Below, in pieces: positions 44,327-56,100 of a stretch of 64,000 bases of DNA. Every line of letters begins with the position of its first letter. The stretch's first letter is position 1. Under the pieces are notes generated by a model that saw nothing but the letters and a program-made list of their open reading frames with translations, made no database searches and was not told the origin of the DNA. Made by a program: the position numbers and the translations under genes. Location: positions 16,192,001 to 16,256,000 of the forward strand of contig LR990056.1 of NCBI GenBank assembly GCA_905147135.1. The letters are read 5' to 3'. The stretch comes from Blastobasis lacticolella. Its lineage: Eukaryota > Arthropoda > Insecta > Lepidoptera > Blastobasidae.

Positions 44327-45655
44327 TATCTACATTCATAGCGTAATGTTCCAATTACATATTCGAAAACAGTCGTTTAAGGATAGACTTTTTTCACGCC
44401 AGTCTATAAAATTTTAATAAATTACTTTTCGATACAGCATTTCCCATACTAATTTCATTACAGCTGTATCGTAATAGTAGTTTATGCAACTGTCATATAA
44501 AAGGGGGTATTAAAACATGAGTGTCTGTTTATCATACGAGGCGTAGCCGAGTATGATAATAGTTTGACACGAGTGTTTTAATACCTAATTATATGCAGTT
44601 GCATACACTACTTTATCTACACTCATATTTTTACGTTAAAATATCGTACCAATAATTTTCTCAACTTAGCTGGAAGTAAGCTGCGAGTCAATTTTGTTGT
44701 TTCTACGCGTCGAGGATATCAAGCGACGGGAAATTCACTTTACTACTTTCACATTTATCTATTTATTTGCTTAAAATAAGAAAAAACATTCACAAACACA
44801 AATTACAACAATTACAAAAAATATTCTGTTTAGCGGGAAAATAATTACACAGAATATAAACATGAAAATTTAAATTTTGAATTTGAATTTGTTAAAGACA
44901 TCTAAGTATTCAGTCTACATTACGCCGTGTCCCGGCGCCCGACAAAAAATAAAAAAATAAAAGTGTTGCATAATGATTAAAAAATTATTTTACGATACAG
45001 CTGTCATGAAAATAGTATGGGAAATGCTGTATCGAAAAGTAATTTTTTAAAATTTTATAGTCTGGCGTGAAAAAAGTGTACCCTTAAACGACTGTTTTCG
45101 AATATGTAATTGGAACATTACGCTATGAGTGTAGATAAAATAACTTTTTAATCAATATGCAACACTTTTATTTTTAAATTTTTTGTCGGGCGCCGGGACA
45201 CGGCGAAATGTAGGCTGAATACCTAGATGTCTTTAACAAATTCAAATTCAAAATTTAAATTTGCCTGTTTATATTCTGTGTAATTATTTTCCCGCTAAAC
45301 AAAATATTTTTTGTAATTGTTATAATTTGTGTTTGTGAATGTGTTTTCTTATTTTAAGCAAATAAATCGATAAATGTGAAAGTAGTAAAGTGAATTTCCC
45401 GCCGCTTGATATCCTCGACGCGTAGATACAATAGAACTGACTCGCAGCTGACTTCCAGCAAAGTTGAGAAAATTATAGGTACGATATTTTAACATAAAAA
45501 TATGAGTGTAGATAAAGTAGTGTATACAACTGCATATAATTAGGTATTAAAACACTCGTGTCAAACTATTGTCATACTCGGCTACGCCTGGTATGATAAA
45601 CAGACACTCATGTTTTAATACCCCCTTTTATATGACAGTTGCATAAACTACTATT
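44327..45655. mobile_element. Interleaved inverted-repeat element (order A-B-A'-B')
   Basis: Segment A (about 44327-44472; CATAGCGTAATGTTCCAATT, GAAAACAGTCGTTTAAGGAT, ATACAGCATTTCCCATAC) reappears inverted at about 44986-45142. Segment B (44473-44985; ATAGTAGTTTATGCAACTGT, CATACGAGGCGTAGCCGAGT, GTGTCCCGGCGCCCGACAAA) reappears inverted at 45143-45655. A simple palindrome would read A-B-B'-A'; here the order is crossed. There are no ORFs beyond chance. The outer B ends read ATAGTAGTTTATGC and its complement, and may be the true element ends. Confidence 0.8.
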
Positions 45656-45821
45656 ATTCCACTGATACACATGGCACAAAATCAAAAATATTTATAGAGA
45701 ATAAAGTAAAACAGATATATAAAGGTAAAGGTACTCTCATCTCATTACCTGTTCCATTTGCTGCTGCTACTAGCCAATGTGCATTATTAATCGCCGATTA
45801 GAGTACGTGATTTAGGGGCGT

Positions 45822-46175
45822 CGGTAGGAGCGTCGGTGGGCGAGTGGTTAAGGTATCGACTTGAAAGCGAAAGATACCAGGTTCGAATCCTACTGCGGTC
45901 ATGTACCAATGACTCGTTTCTGATTGATGTACATTAGTTGAATGTTAACCGATGCTCTTACGGTGAGTAAAAACGTCGTAATTAAATCTGGAATCTCAGG
46001 CGACTGATATGTAACCATCATTCAATCTGGTCAGATTCCCCTGGTAGCAAAGTTATGGAGGTCAGATGGCAGTCACTCCACTGTAATTACCTGATCTGCC
46101 AAATCCTGGCTCATGGTCAAGGCGGACCCCGAGTCCTCGTGCGCGAGAGCACAATCGAGACATTAATGCCAAGAC
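45822..46175 (+). mobile_element. SINE-B, full length
   Basis: GGGCGAGTGGTTAAGGTATC, GAAAGATACCAGGTTCGAAT, GATGCTCTTACGGTGAGTAA, GGTCAGATTCCCCTGGTAGC, GGTCAGATGGCAGTCACTCC, ending GACATTAATGCCAAGACGAT. Confidence 0.88.
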
Positions 46176-46790
46176 GATTATAATTATTTTGACTTCAAAA
46201 CCTTAAGATGAGATATAAATACTGATTCTCTGTCTACCGCTCCCTAACTCTATGTATCGGCTTTTACGGGTAGCTAGGTAAAAATAAAGGTACAGAAGTG
46301 ACGGATGTCGGTAGAGTTTGACGAATATAGAGACCGCGCCGTATTATGATAGAGCCCTCGGTCCGGCGTGCTGTGAATATTGTATTGCAGAGCTTTCGTG
46401 TAGAGTATCTGGAGAACTGGATTTGTGACCGTACCATACATTGGGGCTAGTCGAACTTCGTGATAACAAACCCGATAATATGTGTAGTGAAAGTGTAGTA
46501 AATAACAACGAAAGTTTTAAAACCTATTTGTCGAACTTCAGTTCCGCAATAAGCTCGCCACTCGTTAGGTGTAGAATACCGTTGGCGAAGAAATGTTGAC
46601 CTAGGTCTTAAGCTGGGGCCTCTGAGACTGGTTGGACAGTCTCGGCAGTCGATTGGCACCTCGTGTCGGTAAATTTTATTCATTCGTAGACCGGTATTCG
46701 TTTTCAGTACCTATATTGTCCAATTGTTTTTTTTCCAGTTCTCGGTCGTACCCACTGGCAACGTACATGGACAGAGTACTCTGTAAACTA

Positions 46791-46907
46791 TAAGGCGTGG
46801 ATTATTATCAAACGTCGCCGGCGCTACTTGCATTACAATTCATAAAATTTTGATATGACAGCATAACGCGACATGCGTCGGCGATGCTTGATGTAATCCG
46901 CGCCTTA
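46791..46907. mobile_element. 117-base MITE
   Basis: TAAGGCGTGGATTATTATCA and TGATGTAATCCGCGCCTTA are inverted ends with a few mismatches. Pairing extends through GTCGCCGGCG and CGTCGGCGATGC. It is flanked by TA-rich sequence. Confidence 0.7.
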
Positions 46908-47014
46908 CACTATATGCGCCTTTATAATGCGTACGGCTAAGGATAGGAACGCATAACCTGCGAGTATGTTCCCTGATCATTATAATCTAGACGTCATCAT
47001 CATCTAGACGTCAA

Positions 47015-47462
47015 TGTCCCAGTCGCCTGGATGTGCAGGTTTCATCACGATGTTTTCTCTCGCCGTAAGAACAATATCGGCCGTGTGGTGTCCGGCAGAG
47101 TAGAATAGCACCAACCCCTTACACTCATGGGTGTCGTACAAGGCGACTAATGTTTTCGAGGCAAAAGATCAAGAGTCTCCGTAGTCTGGAAAATGGGCAG
47201 CAGCATTTTCCATTGTATTATTTAAACACTGCGATCTCCAACCCGCCTGCCAAGCGTGGAGATTATGGCAATAACCTCCCCTTTCGTGGGAGAGGCCCTA
47301 AGTCCTGCAGTGGACTGTTACGGGCTGTGATGAAGAACAACGGTTAGCATTCAGCTAATGTACATTACTCAGAAAAGAGTCATTGGTACATGGCCGTAGT
47401 GGAATTTGAACCTCTCGCTTACGAGTCGGATACCGTTACCACTTGGCCACCGACGCTCTATT
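47015..47462 (-). mobile_element. SINE-B split by Rep-C
   Basis: SINE-B in reverse: CCTGGATGTGCAGGTTTCAT and CTCTCGCCGTAAGAAC, interrupted at 47075-47332. It then resumes with GGTTAGCATTCAGCTAATGT, CAGAAAAGAGTCATTGGTAC, TTTGAACCTCTCGC and TTGGCCACCGACGCTC. Confidence 0.82.
47075..47332 (+). mobile_element. Rep-C, complete 258-base copy with target duplication
   Basis: AAGAACAA at 47067-47074 and again at 47333-47340 is an 8-base target-site duplication from insertion into SINE-B. The element begins TATCGGCCGTGTGGTGTCCG and ends GTTACGGGCTGTGATG. It has no ORF, no obvious tRNA boxes and no inverted ends. It behaves like a SINE or a LINE 3' end. Confidence 0.88.
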
Positions 47463-48235
47463 ATAAACCCATCAGTTTCCGCAAATAAGTCCGACCAACG
47501 CACGTAAAGAAAAAAAAAACATCAGACGTCGGTGAGCGATGACCGAAATCGGCTACCAAATGCGATATAATAAATTCGGGAAACAAATTCAATATAAATA
47601 GTTCGTGAGCCCTCCCGCATAGTGCCGTCCTCGACCACATTTGTCTGTATTAAGGCGGGATGGGTTCATGCAAGATTGAGCTATTGAGACAGTTTGAGGT
47701 AAATTCTTATATTCTGAGGCTTTAATTATTATTCTATTTTTTATACATTATTATTTATTATTTCAATTTCAACTTAAAGTAATCAGTGCAAGATGTCTTA
47801 GAAATGAATAAGTTGTTCCAGATTATTTTAAACCAACGTCCATTTCACGCGAACGTCCACTTCCCTCGAATGAACACATCCTCGAACACAAACAACCCTT
47901 AATGACCACATTTTACATTTAAATTTTATAGATTTTAAAATGTTTGTAATATTATCAAGATAGACAAGAAGAAGTTTAACAAGCTCATCTTCATTTCTAG
48001 TATTTATATGATGTTCATAATATTAAAACTAGAAATAAAGATAAGCTTGTTGCTAGTGCTTGTCGTCTAAGCAAAGTCCACAAATCATTTATAGGTCAAT
48101 GTGTATTATAATGGGGTTCCAAAAGATATTATGTAGAATTTACCATTGGATAAATTTAGAGTCAATATAAAAACAAAATATGTCAAAAAAGTTACTATTT
48201 ATTTATTTATTTATCCATACAGTTTTACAGCAATA

Positions 48236-48494
48236 GGCCGTGTGGTGTCCGGCAGAGTAGAATAGCACCAACCCCTTACACTCGTGGGTGTCGTACAAGG
48301 CGACTCATGTTTTCGAGACAAAAGATCTAAGCGCCTCCGTAGACTGGAAAATAGGCAGCAGCGTTTTCCATTGTTATATTATAACACTGCGATCTCCAAC
48401 CCGCCTGCCAAGCGTGGAGATTAAGGCAATAACCTCCCCTTTCGTGGGAGAGGCCCTAAGTCCTGCAGTGGACTGTTATGGGCTGTGATGATTA
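48236..48494 (+). mobile_element. Rep-C, near full length
   Basis: GGCCGTGTGGTGTCCGGCAG through GGACTGTTATGGGCTGTGAT, collinear with 47075-47332 with few differences. One of the youngest-looking copies. Confidence 0.87.
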
Positions 48495-48625
48495 CAGCAA
48501 TTAAATTTAGTTATAAAAGTACAATTCAAAGTTGCAATGCCAATAAAAAAAACTGCGGTTTAAAATTTCGAGTAGGTAGTAGTAGAACTTGTCTGACTAT
48601 GTTAATCACAAAAGTCCATGGGACT

Positions 48626-48646
48626 TGATTTGATTTGATTTGATTT
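48626..48646 (+). repeat. (TTGAT)n simple repeat
   Basis: TTGATTTGATTTGATTTGAT. The same simple repeat forms the tail of the LINE 3' end at 54185-54681, so this may be a LINE tail. Confidence 0.6.
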
Positions 48647-49224
48647 TATATGTTATCCCACTCGTTTTAAAAGCGTGGTTCCCTACAATATACATCACTA
48701 AGATAGCAAATCAATGTCAGCCGCACTAGATACGAAGGGTTCCTTCCAGCGACATCATATTTCTCATATCATGTATGCGTATTCGTTCACTCATACCTGT
48801 ATGGTACAGGATGCTGTTTGTGTGAATGAGATTGGAGATAAGCGTGAGGAACGTAGGCAGTGCAGGGAAAGAAAGAAAAAAAAAACAACCACATTAGTAA
48901 AAACGAGGAGGGACATACATTTATGCAATTATAGCCCGGAAATACATACTATATACATATAAAGAAACCACATAACAAACATAAAAACTAAGTAGGAAAT
49001 AATGGATACAATATACGGCAGATGTGATAATCACAGAGAATAAATACAATCTAAGGTAAAATAATATTCAAATTGGGCAAAGTGAGGAGACAAGAGTAAA
49101 GTGAAGTAGGTCGAACAGTGAGGGAGAACAAGAATTATGGTGCATTCAAGTAATGACCAAGAACCGCTTTCTTAAAAGAATATTCGTTAGGTAATAGTAT
49201 TATGTCAGAAAATAATCATAATCT

Positions 49225-49315
49225 TTGTCCTAGCACTTATCCCAGCCTTTGCCAGTGTCCGTTTTTCTACTCATTCTTCTCCAATTCTTTCGGTCTTCGG
49301 CATCCACGCGTCGTA
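49225..49315 (-). mobile_element. LINE-F fragment
   Basis: The minus strand encodes RRVDAEDRKNWRRMSRKTDT followed by GKGWDK, matching the C-terminal motif of LINE-F. Confidence 0.6.
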
Positions 49316-49319
49316 CCAA

Positions 49320-51450
49320 ACAAATAATATATTTTCTGAAAACTATTCTCCTTTTCAGCATCAGCCTGTACATACACCGCTCGGTATGTCGTATATCATT
49401 GCTATTCGTCTCACAATACAGCCAAATGCCGGTTTGATGGCCGCTACCTGACGGTTTGGTCTTTGGTCTCTTTCTCGCGGGACATTTAGATATATGAAAG
49501 TGGCTTCGGTGGATGGGGATACATTATACGACGTAAGGGAACATTTCGCTGAGATTCGGCTCGTTTTATAAGCTTCTTAACTTGTATTTGTCTTTTTCCT
49601 AAGTCACAATTTGGTTTTGTTTCAAATAGTTTTCCGTTTCCTGCATTAGTTGCAATAGTTACTGACTTTTTACAACGAATTCTAATATTTTGCTTATAAC
49701 CTAAAAATTTAGTGTCATAATAATTTGAGTAAATCTTTATCTTGATTTTAAAAACTACGTTAGATAAGATTTTTGTATTGTTCGTATGAATGTTTGTAAG
49801 TTGGCCGTCAAAATTTGCAAACCATTTTTCAGTCATTTGTTGGTATCTGATTGAGCTGATTGTTTTGCCTATGAAACTTGGATGACAATGGTGCCATGGA
49901 GCTGGTTATAGAAAGCAATGAACGCAAAAATATAACTCAATCATGTTTGGGTTCTATGGATTGGCAAGACCATTGAGACACATGATGAGTAGATACTATA
50001 CCGCACGATAACTACATACAATTTAGCTTTAGTCTGTCGTTGAAAACAATATTTTAACAGTGGGTAACGTTAGACAGTTTATAAATATACTTAAATTAAA
50101 TATAGAAAAGAAACGTAATCACCAAAAGAGAAGATCTACAACAATAAAAAAATAAAAAACAGTGTCGCAAATAGAGAAGCCATGTCGATATTACCATGTC
50201 GACCTGTCGCGAAATGTGTCGCAGTTTTGAATATTAGATTTTGCTAATTAACTGGTCCTTTACATCTGCTCCAAATACGTCTATAACACCTAGCTGTACC
50301 CTGTCTTTATAAAATGAAAGGATTTGAACAATTTCGTGTTCAATATCAATACATTTGAGCACCCTGAACAAAAGAAAATCAAAAATCAAAAGAAAGCAAA
50401 GTCTCCGTCCAAACTTCCTAACCGAGCTTCAATAACCCCCATATTTTCCAAAGAACAACCCAACTGTTAAACTACGGGAATAACTATTGCATAAATCCCG
50501 TTCTCCGTTCAAAGTTTCCTCTCGTTGCGAGTTCCGGTACCGGATGTAGCGGGAGTTCGGAATTCAAACGGAATTCAAATTCGAAAAATACGCTCCTTTC
50601 CGCTTCCGGCGTTTGATTCCTCCAGTGATGTCGGTACGTACTGGCTGGCTGTTCGGTAAGGTACGGTCGCTGCGTTAGGCTGGATTGTAAAATGTGTGTA
50701 TGGAAATAACCGTAATAAACTTGCAACAAAAAAAAAACAAAAATATAAGGATAGAGTAGAGAGTAGTACGAATTCTTGCGACTTAAATATTTTCTTGGTA
50801 ATCCAGCATTTGTAAGTCTTATCGAATTCTGAATGCATGTGTGACGTAAATACCATAGTAATAGTGAGATGTTCGCTTGTTGCCATTAATTGTAATTATA
50901 ATTTTCCTTCTTGGAAACGACTACGAGTCGCAATACTAGTGATGTACAGAAACATGAATACCTACGACAGTTTTTATGCTAATACAGTGCTCCAAAGACA
51001 CTATGGCTAGGGCATTGTCTCGGGCATAAAGAAAAAAGCTCTATCTACAGTCCCGAACTTTTAAAGATGACCTACGCATTGGTGATATCCCAAAAAAAAA
51101 AAAGTTTATTAAATCTTGTAAAATACATTTGAATTTTAGATGTAAAAAACACGTAAAAGGTAAAAGGTAAATGCTAATGTCATGGCCCGCCCGCATGTTT
51201 CTCTACCGATGGATGTATGAATCCCAAAAAATATCCAAACCAACGTCCTTACTCGGAATACCAAAGGAAACCGTCATCGTTTGCACACGCGCCTTCGCCT
51301 ACGATACATTTCGTTTGAAAATTGCAAAATTATATCGTCCATAAATCTGTGTTTCGAGCACGCCCGATGCAAGGCTGTGGCAGTGTTTTTATCCCAATCC
51401 GTGCTAAATTGGGCATCGCAGAGGGAAAACATAATATTTCTGGTTTAGGC
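49320..51450. other. No confident gene
   Basis: Mostly AT-rich. A GC-richer patch at 50480-50700 (minus-strand frames of 81 and 103 codons, CCGGTACCGG and paired GAATTCAAACGGAATTCAAA) could be a promoter or first exon but has no supporting splice site that I can defend. Confidence 0.3.
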
Positions 51451-51452
51451 GA

Positions 51453-51556
51453 TGTCCTAATTGGCAATGGTCGTGCGACGGGCGGTTTTGAGGTCTCTTA
51501 TTGGTAAGTGAGCCCGTCGTATGACTATGGTCGCTCGACCGTTGCCAATTAGGACA
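51453..51556. mobile_element. 104-base MITE
   Basis: TGTCCTAATTGGCAATGGTC at the left and GACCGTTGCCAATTAGGACA at the right form about 27-base inverted ends with few mismatches. Confidence 0.72.
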
Positions 51557-51589
51557 GTGCCTCAGACGATTTTCATCATCCAAACGGTC

Positions 51590-51765
51590 AATCTCGACTG
51601 CTGCCAGGGTCAACTTTCCTGCTTTGTTTTCTCTACTTTGCCCGATTTTCTGCATCCTCATGTCGTAAGTTGTTTGCTCTCACGTCCGACTCGGCGATGT
51701 CAATCCATCGTTTCTTGGGTCTCCCACGGAACCTCTTTTCTGATATATGCCTCATGCCTCAGACG
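51590..51765 (-). mobile_element. LINE-F fragment
   Basis: Read on the minus strand, GTTCCGTGGGAGACCCAAGA AACGATGGATTGACATCGCC encodes RGRPKKRWIDIAES, then RMQKIGQSREN. It is the same C-terminal block as 31840, in reverse. Confidence 0.62.
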
Positions 51766-51914
51766 ATTTTGAAAGATAAAAGAAAGAAAGAAACATTTAT
51801 GAGGCACACATGGACGCCACAAGACAGTAAATATTCAATACGCAACTTCCAAAAAATTAAAAAAAAATTTTTTTTATTATTTATTTTTTATTAATTTCTT
51901 ATCATCATCACTAT

Positions 51915-52040
51915 CTGAGCAGCCAAGCCTGCCAGACTCCTGGCAGGGTCCGCTTCTTGCTCTTTGTTCTCCTCTTGGCCTGGTCTTCAGCATCCTCAGG
52001 CCGTAAGCCAATGGTGCACGCTTCCGAGTCGGCTTTGGTA
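51915..52040 (-). mobile_element. LINE-F fragment
   Basis: The minus strand encodes LRPEDAEDQAKRRTKSKKRT then LPGVWQAWL, a diverged LINE-F C-terminus. Confidence 0.6.
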
Positions 52041-52649
52041 GTAAAACTGCTACTAAAGTTCATTTCAAGTACATTTATAGAAGATGACAAAAGTATAATG
52101 TTCACTATAACGATAAGTACAATATGTATCTACAGAAATCTAAATCAATCAAATGATTTAAATAAAAGGTTTATTCAAAGCAAATATTTACATGACAGAG
52201 ATAAATTAAATAATCATTATTATTTGCCTGCCCTTATCCCATTTAATATATTAAATAATACTAATACTAATTATGCGAAACAATCCAAATTAAATTTAAT
52301 TAATCTATAAGTTTAATTTTTTAATATAAGCTATATGCAGCCAACAATACAGCGAAAACACAGTAATACTTCCACAAGCAACACCACAACATCGTACGAA
52401 GCAATCAATTTCCATCCAAAAAGAAATTCGGCCGTAAAATAAAAATTCTCAAACCATAAGGCAGCGCAACCATTATGCGAGAAAAATTGATACAGCCCCA
52501 GAAATTTCCAATAAAATTGCGATATCAATAAGAAAGGAAGGGGCCCGCGATGTATAAATTTTAATGCATGCAACATTTAATAATAACTTGCCTGTTTTAG
52601 GGGATGCAGTATGGAGCCTTTAGGGCTTCGTACAGAAGAATACGTTAAA

Positions 52650-52990
52650 GGAACGTCGGTGGCCGAGCTTTTAAGGCATCCGACTCGTAAGCGAGAGGAA
52701 CCGGGTTTGAATCTCTCTGTGGCAATGTACAAATGACTCTTTTCTAAGTTTACATTAGTCTTTTAGTATTTACATTAGTTGAATGCTAATCGATGCTCTT
52801 ATGGTGAGGGAAAACATGGTGATGAAACCTGCAAGTTCAGACGACTGAATGTGTAACCATGACCCAAGCTGGTCAGGTTCCCCTGATAGCAGGGTCACGG
52901 CGATCAGATGGCAGTCGTGATGTAATTATCCGATCTGCCACATCCTGGATCATGGTCAACACAAGTACAACCGGGACAACGCCAAGATTA
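52650..52990 (+). mobile_element. SINE-B, near full length
   Basis: GTCGGTGGCCGAGCTTTTAA, GGCATCCGACTCGTAAGCGA, ACCGGGTTTGAATCTCTCTG, TGACTCTTTTCTAAGTTTAC, GGTTCCCCTGATAGCAGGGT, CCGGGACAACGCCAAGATTA. Confidence 0.85.
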
Positions 52991-54184
52991 TGATTTTTTA
53001 CCATATTCCGCTATACGTCTTAGAAACATGTTACAACCCAACATTTCCAATATTTGTAGGATTAAGACACGAGCGCGCATCGTTTACGGTTCAAGGACCC
53101 CGTCTCGCGAACAATATTCATATAATTCCATATCAAAGCAAATCTATAGAACCTTTCCGCCAGCAATAAAGGCACTTAACATGTTTTTTATTGCAAAATA
53201 TCCCCTTTTTCTTTTCGCCAGCAATTGGCGGCGAGTGGGATCGAGCCAATTCCGTGAGCCATTGGGACGCTGTTTTTTCATTCGATACATATCTATAAGG
53301 GCTTCGATTCAGGGGGTGAGGATAACATGTTTTTGTCTTGTTTGGTACTTTGGACGCTTTTGTATCCGGGTCGTTTAACGAAGTATTTTTGAGTAGATAC
53401 TTGGAATATTTTAAGTCTGATATCTTTTACGTTTACCAGTAGTAACAACGATCGTATCAATTTCTGATGATAATACAATACTTGATGGGATGGTATGAGT
53501 TGGCTTGAGTAATAGGTATAATAAGTATATTCATAATATTTTAATTCCTTTTGCAGCCGTAGCAACGTATCCAGGGTACCGATTCTGGTGTGCAATACAG
53601 TTGTGTTGCAATGTAACTGTGATGTAACTGTAACTGTGATGTTACTATAACTACGTCGAGGTACCGAGTCAGTCCCAGCAACATTCCAGTTAAATTGCAG
53701 TTAAATCATTGTTCGACCTTTGACACGTTTTCGTTTACAGAATTGAAGGCAGTTTGACAACTAAGAAAGATGCAACTTAGTAATTTATTTATTTATTGGA
53801 GTACCAACAGCCATTTTAAACCATAATGCAACAAAAGTACCAGAAAACGAATTGTGGAAAAGTTCGAACTCATGAAAGTTGCAACTCAACATCTGTCATT
53901 TGAATAACAATCACACATGGGACGATTTCCGTACCAGAATTGAAGCCCTGGGGTCTTAAGGGTGGTCAAAGCATTGACTGGTGATACCCCTGATGTCGAT
54001 AATGTCCGCAGCGGTGACCATCCATCAGGCGGCCCGTTTGCCTCTAGATATTTTGCCTCTAAACGTACATTTTCGAATTATGCGTATTTGTAAAAAATAA
54101 CTTAGATTTATTCAAAGTGAAGTCTGATGTATGCACGTTTTCCACACGTTTTCCCGATAATCTCGTGACTCTCCCTCACTCAAC

Positions 54185-54681
54185 TACATGTTTCGCAAGA
54201 AATAGTCCATAGAAATCTACAATTTGCTGCCAGATGTAGTTAAAAATATGCCTGTTCAAAAATTTAAAGCTGTGCTAAATAATTTTTCATGTATTCATGT
54301 TTTTTACAATATTTATGAATTTAAAATGTATTTAAAAAATAACCGTCGAAACTTGAATGTAAATTTCCAATAAGTGACATAAGTAATTTAATTCATTTAA
54401 TATTTTTTACTAATTTCAATGTATTTTGACTTATTGTTTTGACATTCAAATATTTGACTAAATTTTTATTCTATAAGTTTGACATAGGTATTCAATTGAT
54501 TTTCTTTGACATATAATTGTATTTGAATAACTTATTTTTGTTATTGTTTGTGACGCTCTCTTTTCATTTTGCATGCCTATTGACTTGGCTTTATGTGTGA
54601 TACTAAACACTCTGTAATATCATGTTGTACCTACATACTTACCACATTTACTGCAATAAATAATTGATTTGATTTGATTTG
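54185..54681 (+). mobile_element. LINE 3' end with (TTGAT)n tail
   Basis: The plus strand encodes IEIYNLLPDVVKNMPVQKFK followed by AVLNNF, the closing ...YN.LP..V.......FK..L motif of LINE ORF2 proteins. An AT-rich 3' untranslated region with repeated TTTGACAT follows, and it ends AATAATTGATTTGATTTGAT. Confidence 0.7.
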
Positions 54682-54682
54682 A

Positions 54683-54765
54683 ACGTTAGTCGCCTTGTAC
54701 CACCACGAGTGTAAGGGGTTGGTGCTATTCTACTCTACCGGACACCACACGGCTAACGTGGCAAT
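54683..54765 (-). mobile_element. Rep-C, 5' fragment
   Basis: GTTAGTCGCCTTGTACCACC, ACGAGTGTAAGGGGTTGGTG, CTACCGGACACCACACGGCT. Only the first third of the family. Confidence 0.72.
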
Positions 54766-54894
54766 TGTGGTAAAACCACTGTGGTAGAGCAGTGTTATAT
54801 GTTGAAGATTTTACCAGTAGTAGGACTCTTTCTAGAATGAGAAAACCGTCTCGATAGCTACCACCGCCGCCTCACTTCTTTTATCCACCAAGTA

Positions 54895-55145
54895 ACAGTG
54901 TTGTGTTTGGAGAGTTGGTAGTCGAGTTCCAGCTCGTAAACGAGAGGTACCGGAATCGAATCCCGCTGCGGCAATGTACCAATGACTCTTTTCTGAGTTA
55001 TGTTCATTAGTTGAATAATAACCGATGCTCTTACAGTGAGGGAAAACATCGTGATGAAACCTGGAAATTCAGGCAACTGAATTTGTAACATGAGCCAATC
55101 TGGTCAGGTCCCCCTGGTGGCAGGGTCACGGAGGTCAGATGGAAG
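54895..55145 (+). mobile_element. SINE-B copy
   Basis: GGTAGTCGAGTTCCAGCTCG, TAAACGAGAGGTACCGGAAT, CGAATCCCGCTGCGGCAATG, GATGCTCTTACAGTGAGGGA, GTCACGGAGGTCAGATGGAA. Confidence 0.83.
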
Positions 55146-55851
55146 TTCACCAAAGAAGAATACCAATTCAAATACTAGAGCTTAATATTTGGGGCAAATG
55201 CAAAATCTGATTTGCATCAATCCATGTCCAGAATTGTCCAGGCTGCGACGTGACGTCATTAGAGAGCCATCGCCGCTTCGTCCGGTTCATTCCGGTTAAA
55301 TGCAGTTAGCTGCAGAATGGCCGGACATTCTGCAGCTCTGACAGTGAAGTAGAATAGGTATAGGAACCGGCTCGAATTGTATAGGAAAGTTGAGTTAAGA
55401 CATTACCACTGGCGCTTCCTGACTACTGAATCTTTCAAACAATTAGCCTTCACCTAGGTATATCAAAGGCGGTTGTTGCGTTGTAGGTGTCCATCGGGAC
55501 CGCATCCACGCCACTTAGGTTGCAGATATCTCGGACGACGCTTTCCGTCAAGTGGACCAGCCGTCCGTATGAAAAAAAAATTAAACGCTTGCTCATTTAC
55601 CTACGTCTGTTATAAAAAGATAAACTTGCGTATCAACTTGCATTCTATGGAAGAGCGGGGCTTCCTGCTACAGGTATTTCATACTTAAAAGGAAGATCCC
55701 AACCACGGTTGTATCTAATTAAGCATGTTTATGAAATAAATAAAGTTTATAAAGTAAAAAAAAAAAAATCGGATTAGACTATAATAATCCCCCTGTCCTT
55801 ATCCCACTAACTTGGCAGAAGCCCTGTATAACTCCATAAACTATCTGACCA

Positions 55852-56100
55852 GTAGCTGTATTCACAATGATTCCGTTTCTGAACGATTCGACACAAAATT
55901 CGTGAGCTGTGAATCCGTGTCGATCGATTCGAAAACTGTTATTCAGAAACCCCATAGATTCCACGGAAACTCTACTCTCTATAACATATGAAAATTTCAT
56001 CAAAATTAACTGAAACCACATTTTCCTAAGAACTTTTGCGGGGTCCTTTGTCGATTCCGTATTCGAATCCGATTTCCGAGCCATTGTGAATACGGCTGCA
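55852..56100. mobile_element. 249-base MITE underlying a 177-codon chance frame
   Basis: GTAGCTGTATTCACAATG at the left and CATTGTGAATACGGCTGC at the right are inverted ends. A minus-strand frame of 177 codons (56312-55779) runs across this element and across a 30-base direct repeat (GGTGACCAAAACTGGAA at 56101 and 56239). It shows no domain that I recognise. Because the frame is stitched from repeats, I treat it as non-genic. Confidence 0.55.

Noticed and set aside
45822..45900. A tRNA-Ser or tRNA-Leu gene
   Set aside because: It is the head of SINE-B; the anticodon arm does not fold properly by eye and the SINE body follows directly.
46447..46683. A minus-strand 78-codon frame with balanced composition
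   Set aside because: No splice boundary, domain or start context to support it; possibly a decayed repeat. The adjacent TTTTTTTTCCAG at 46728-46739 is an acceptor-like site but leads only to a 17-codon frame ending next to a MITE.
50484..50886. Overlapping minus-strand ORFs in a GC-richer patch
   Set aside because: They could mark a promoter or 5' exon, but neither frame shows a domain or a convincing splice signal.
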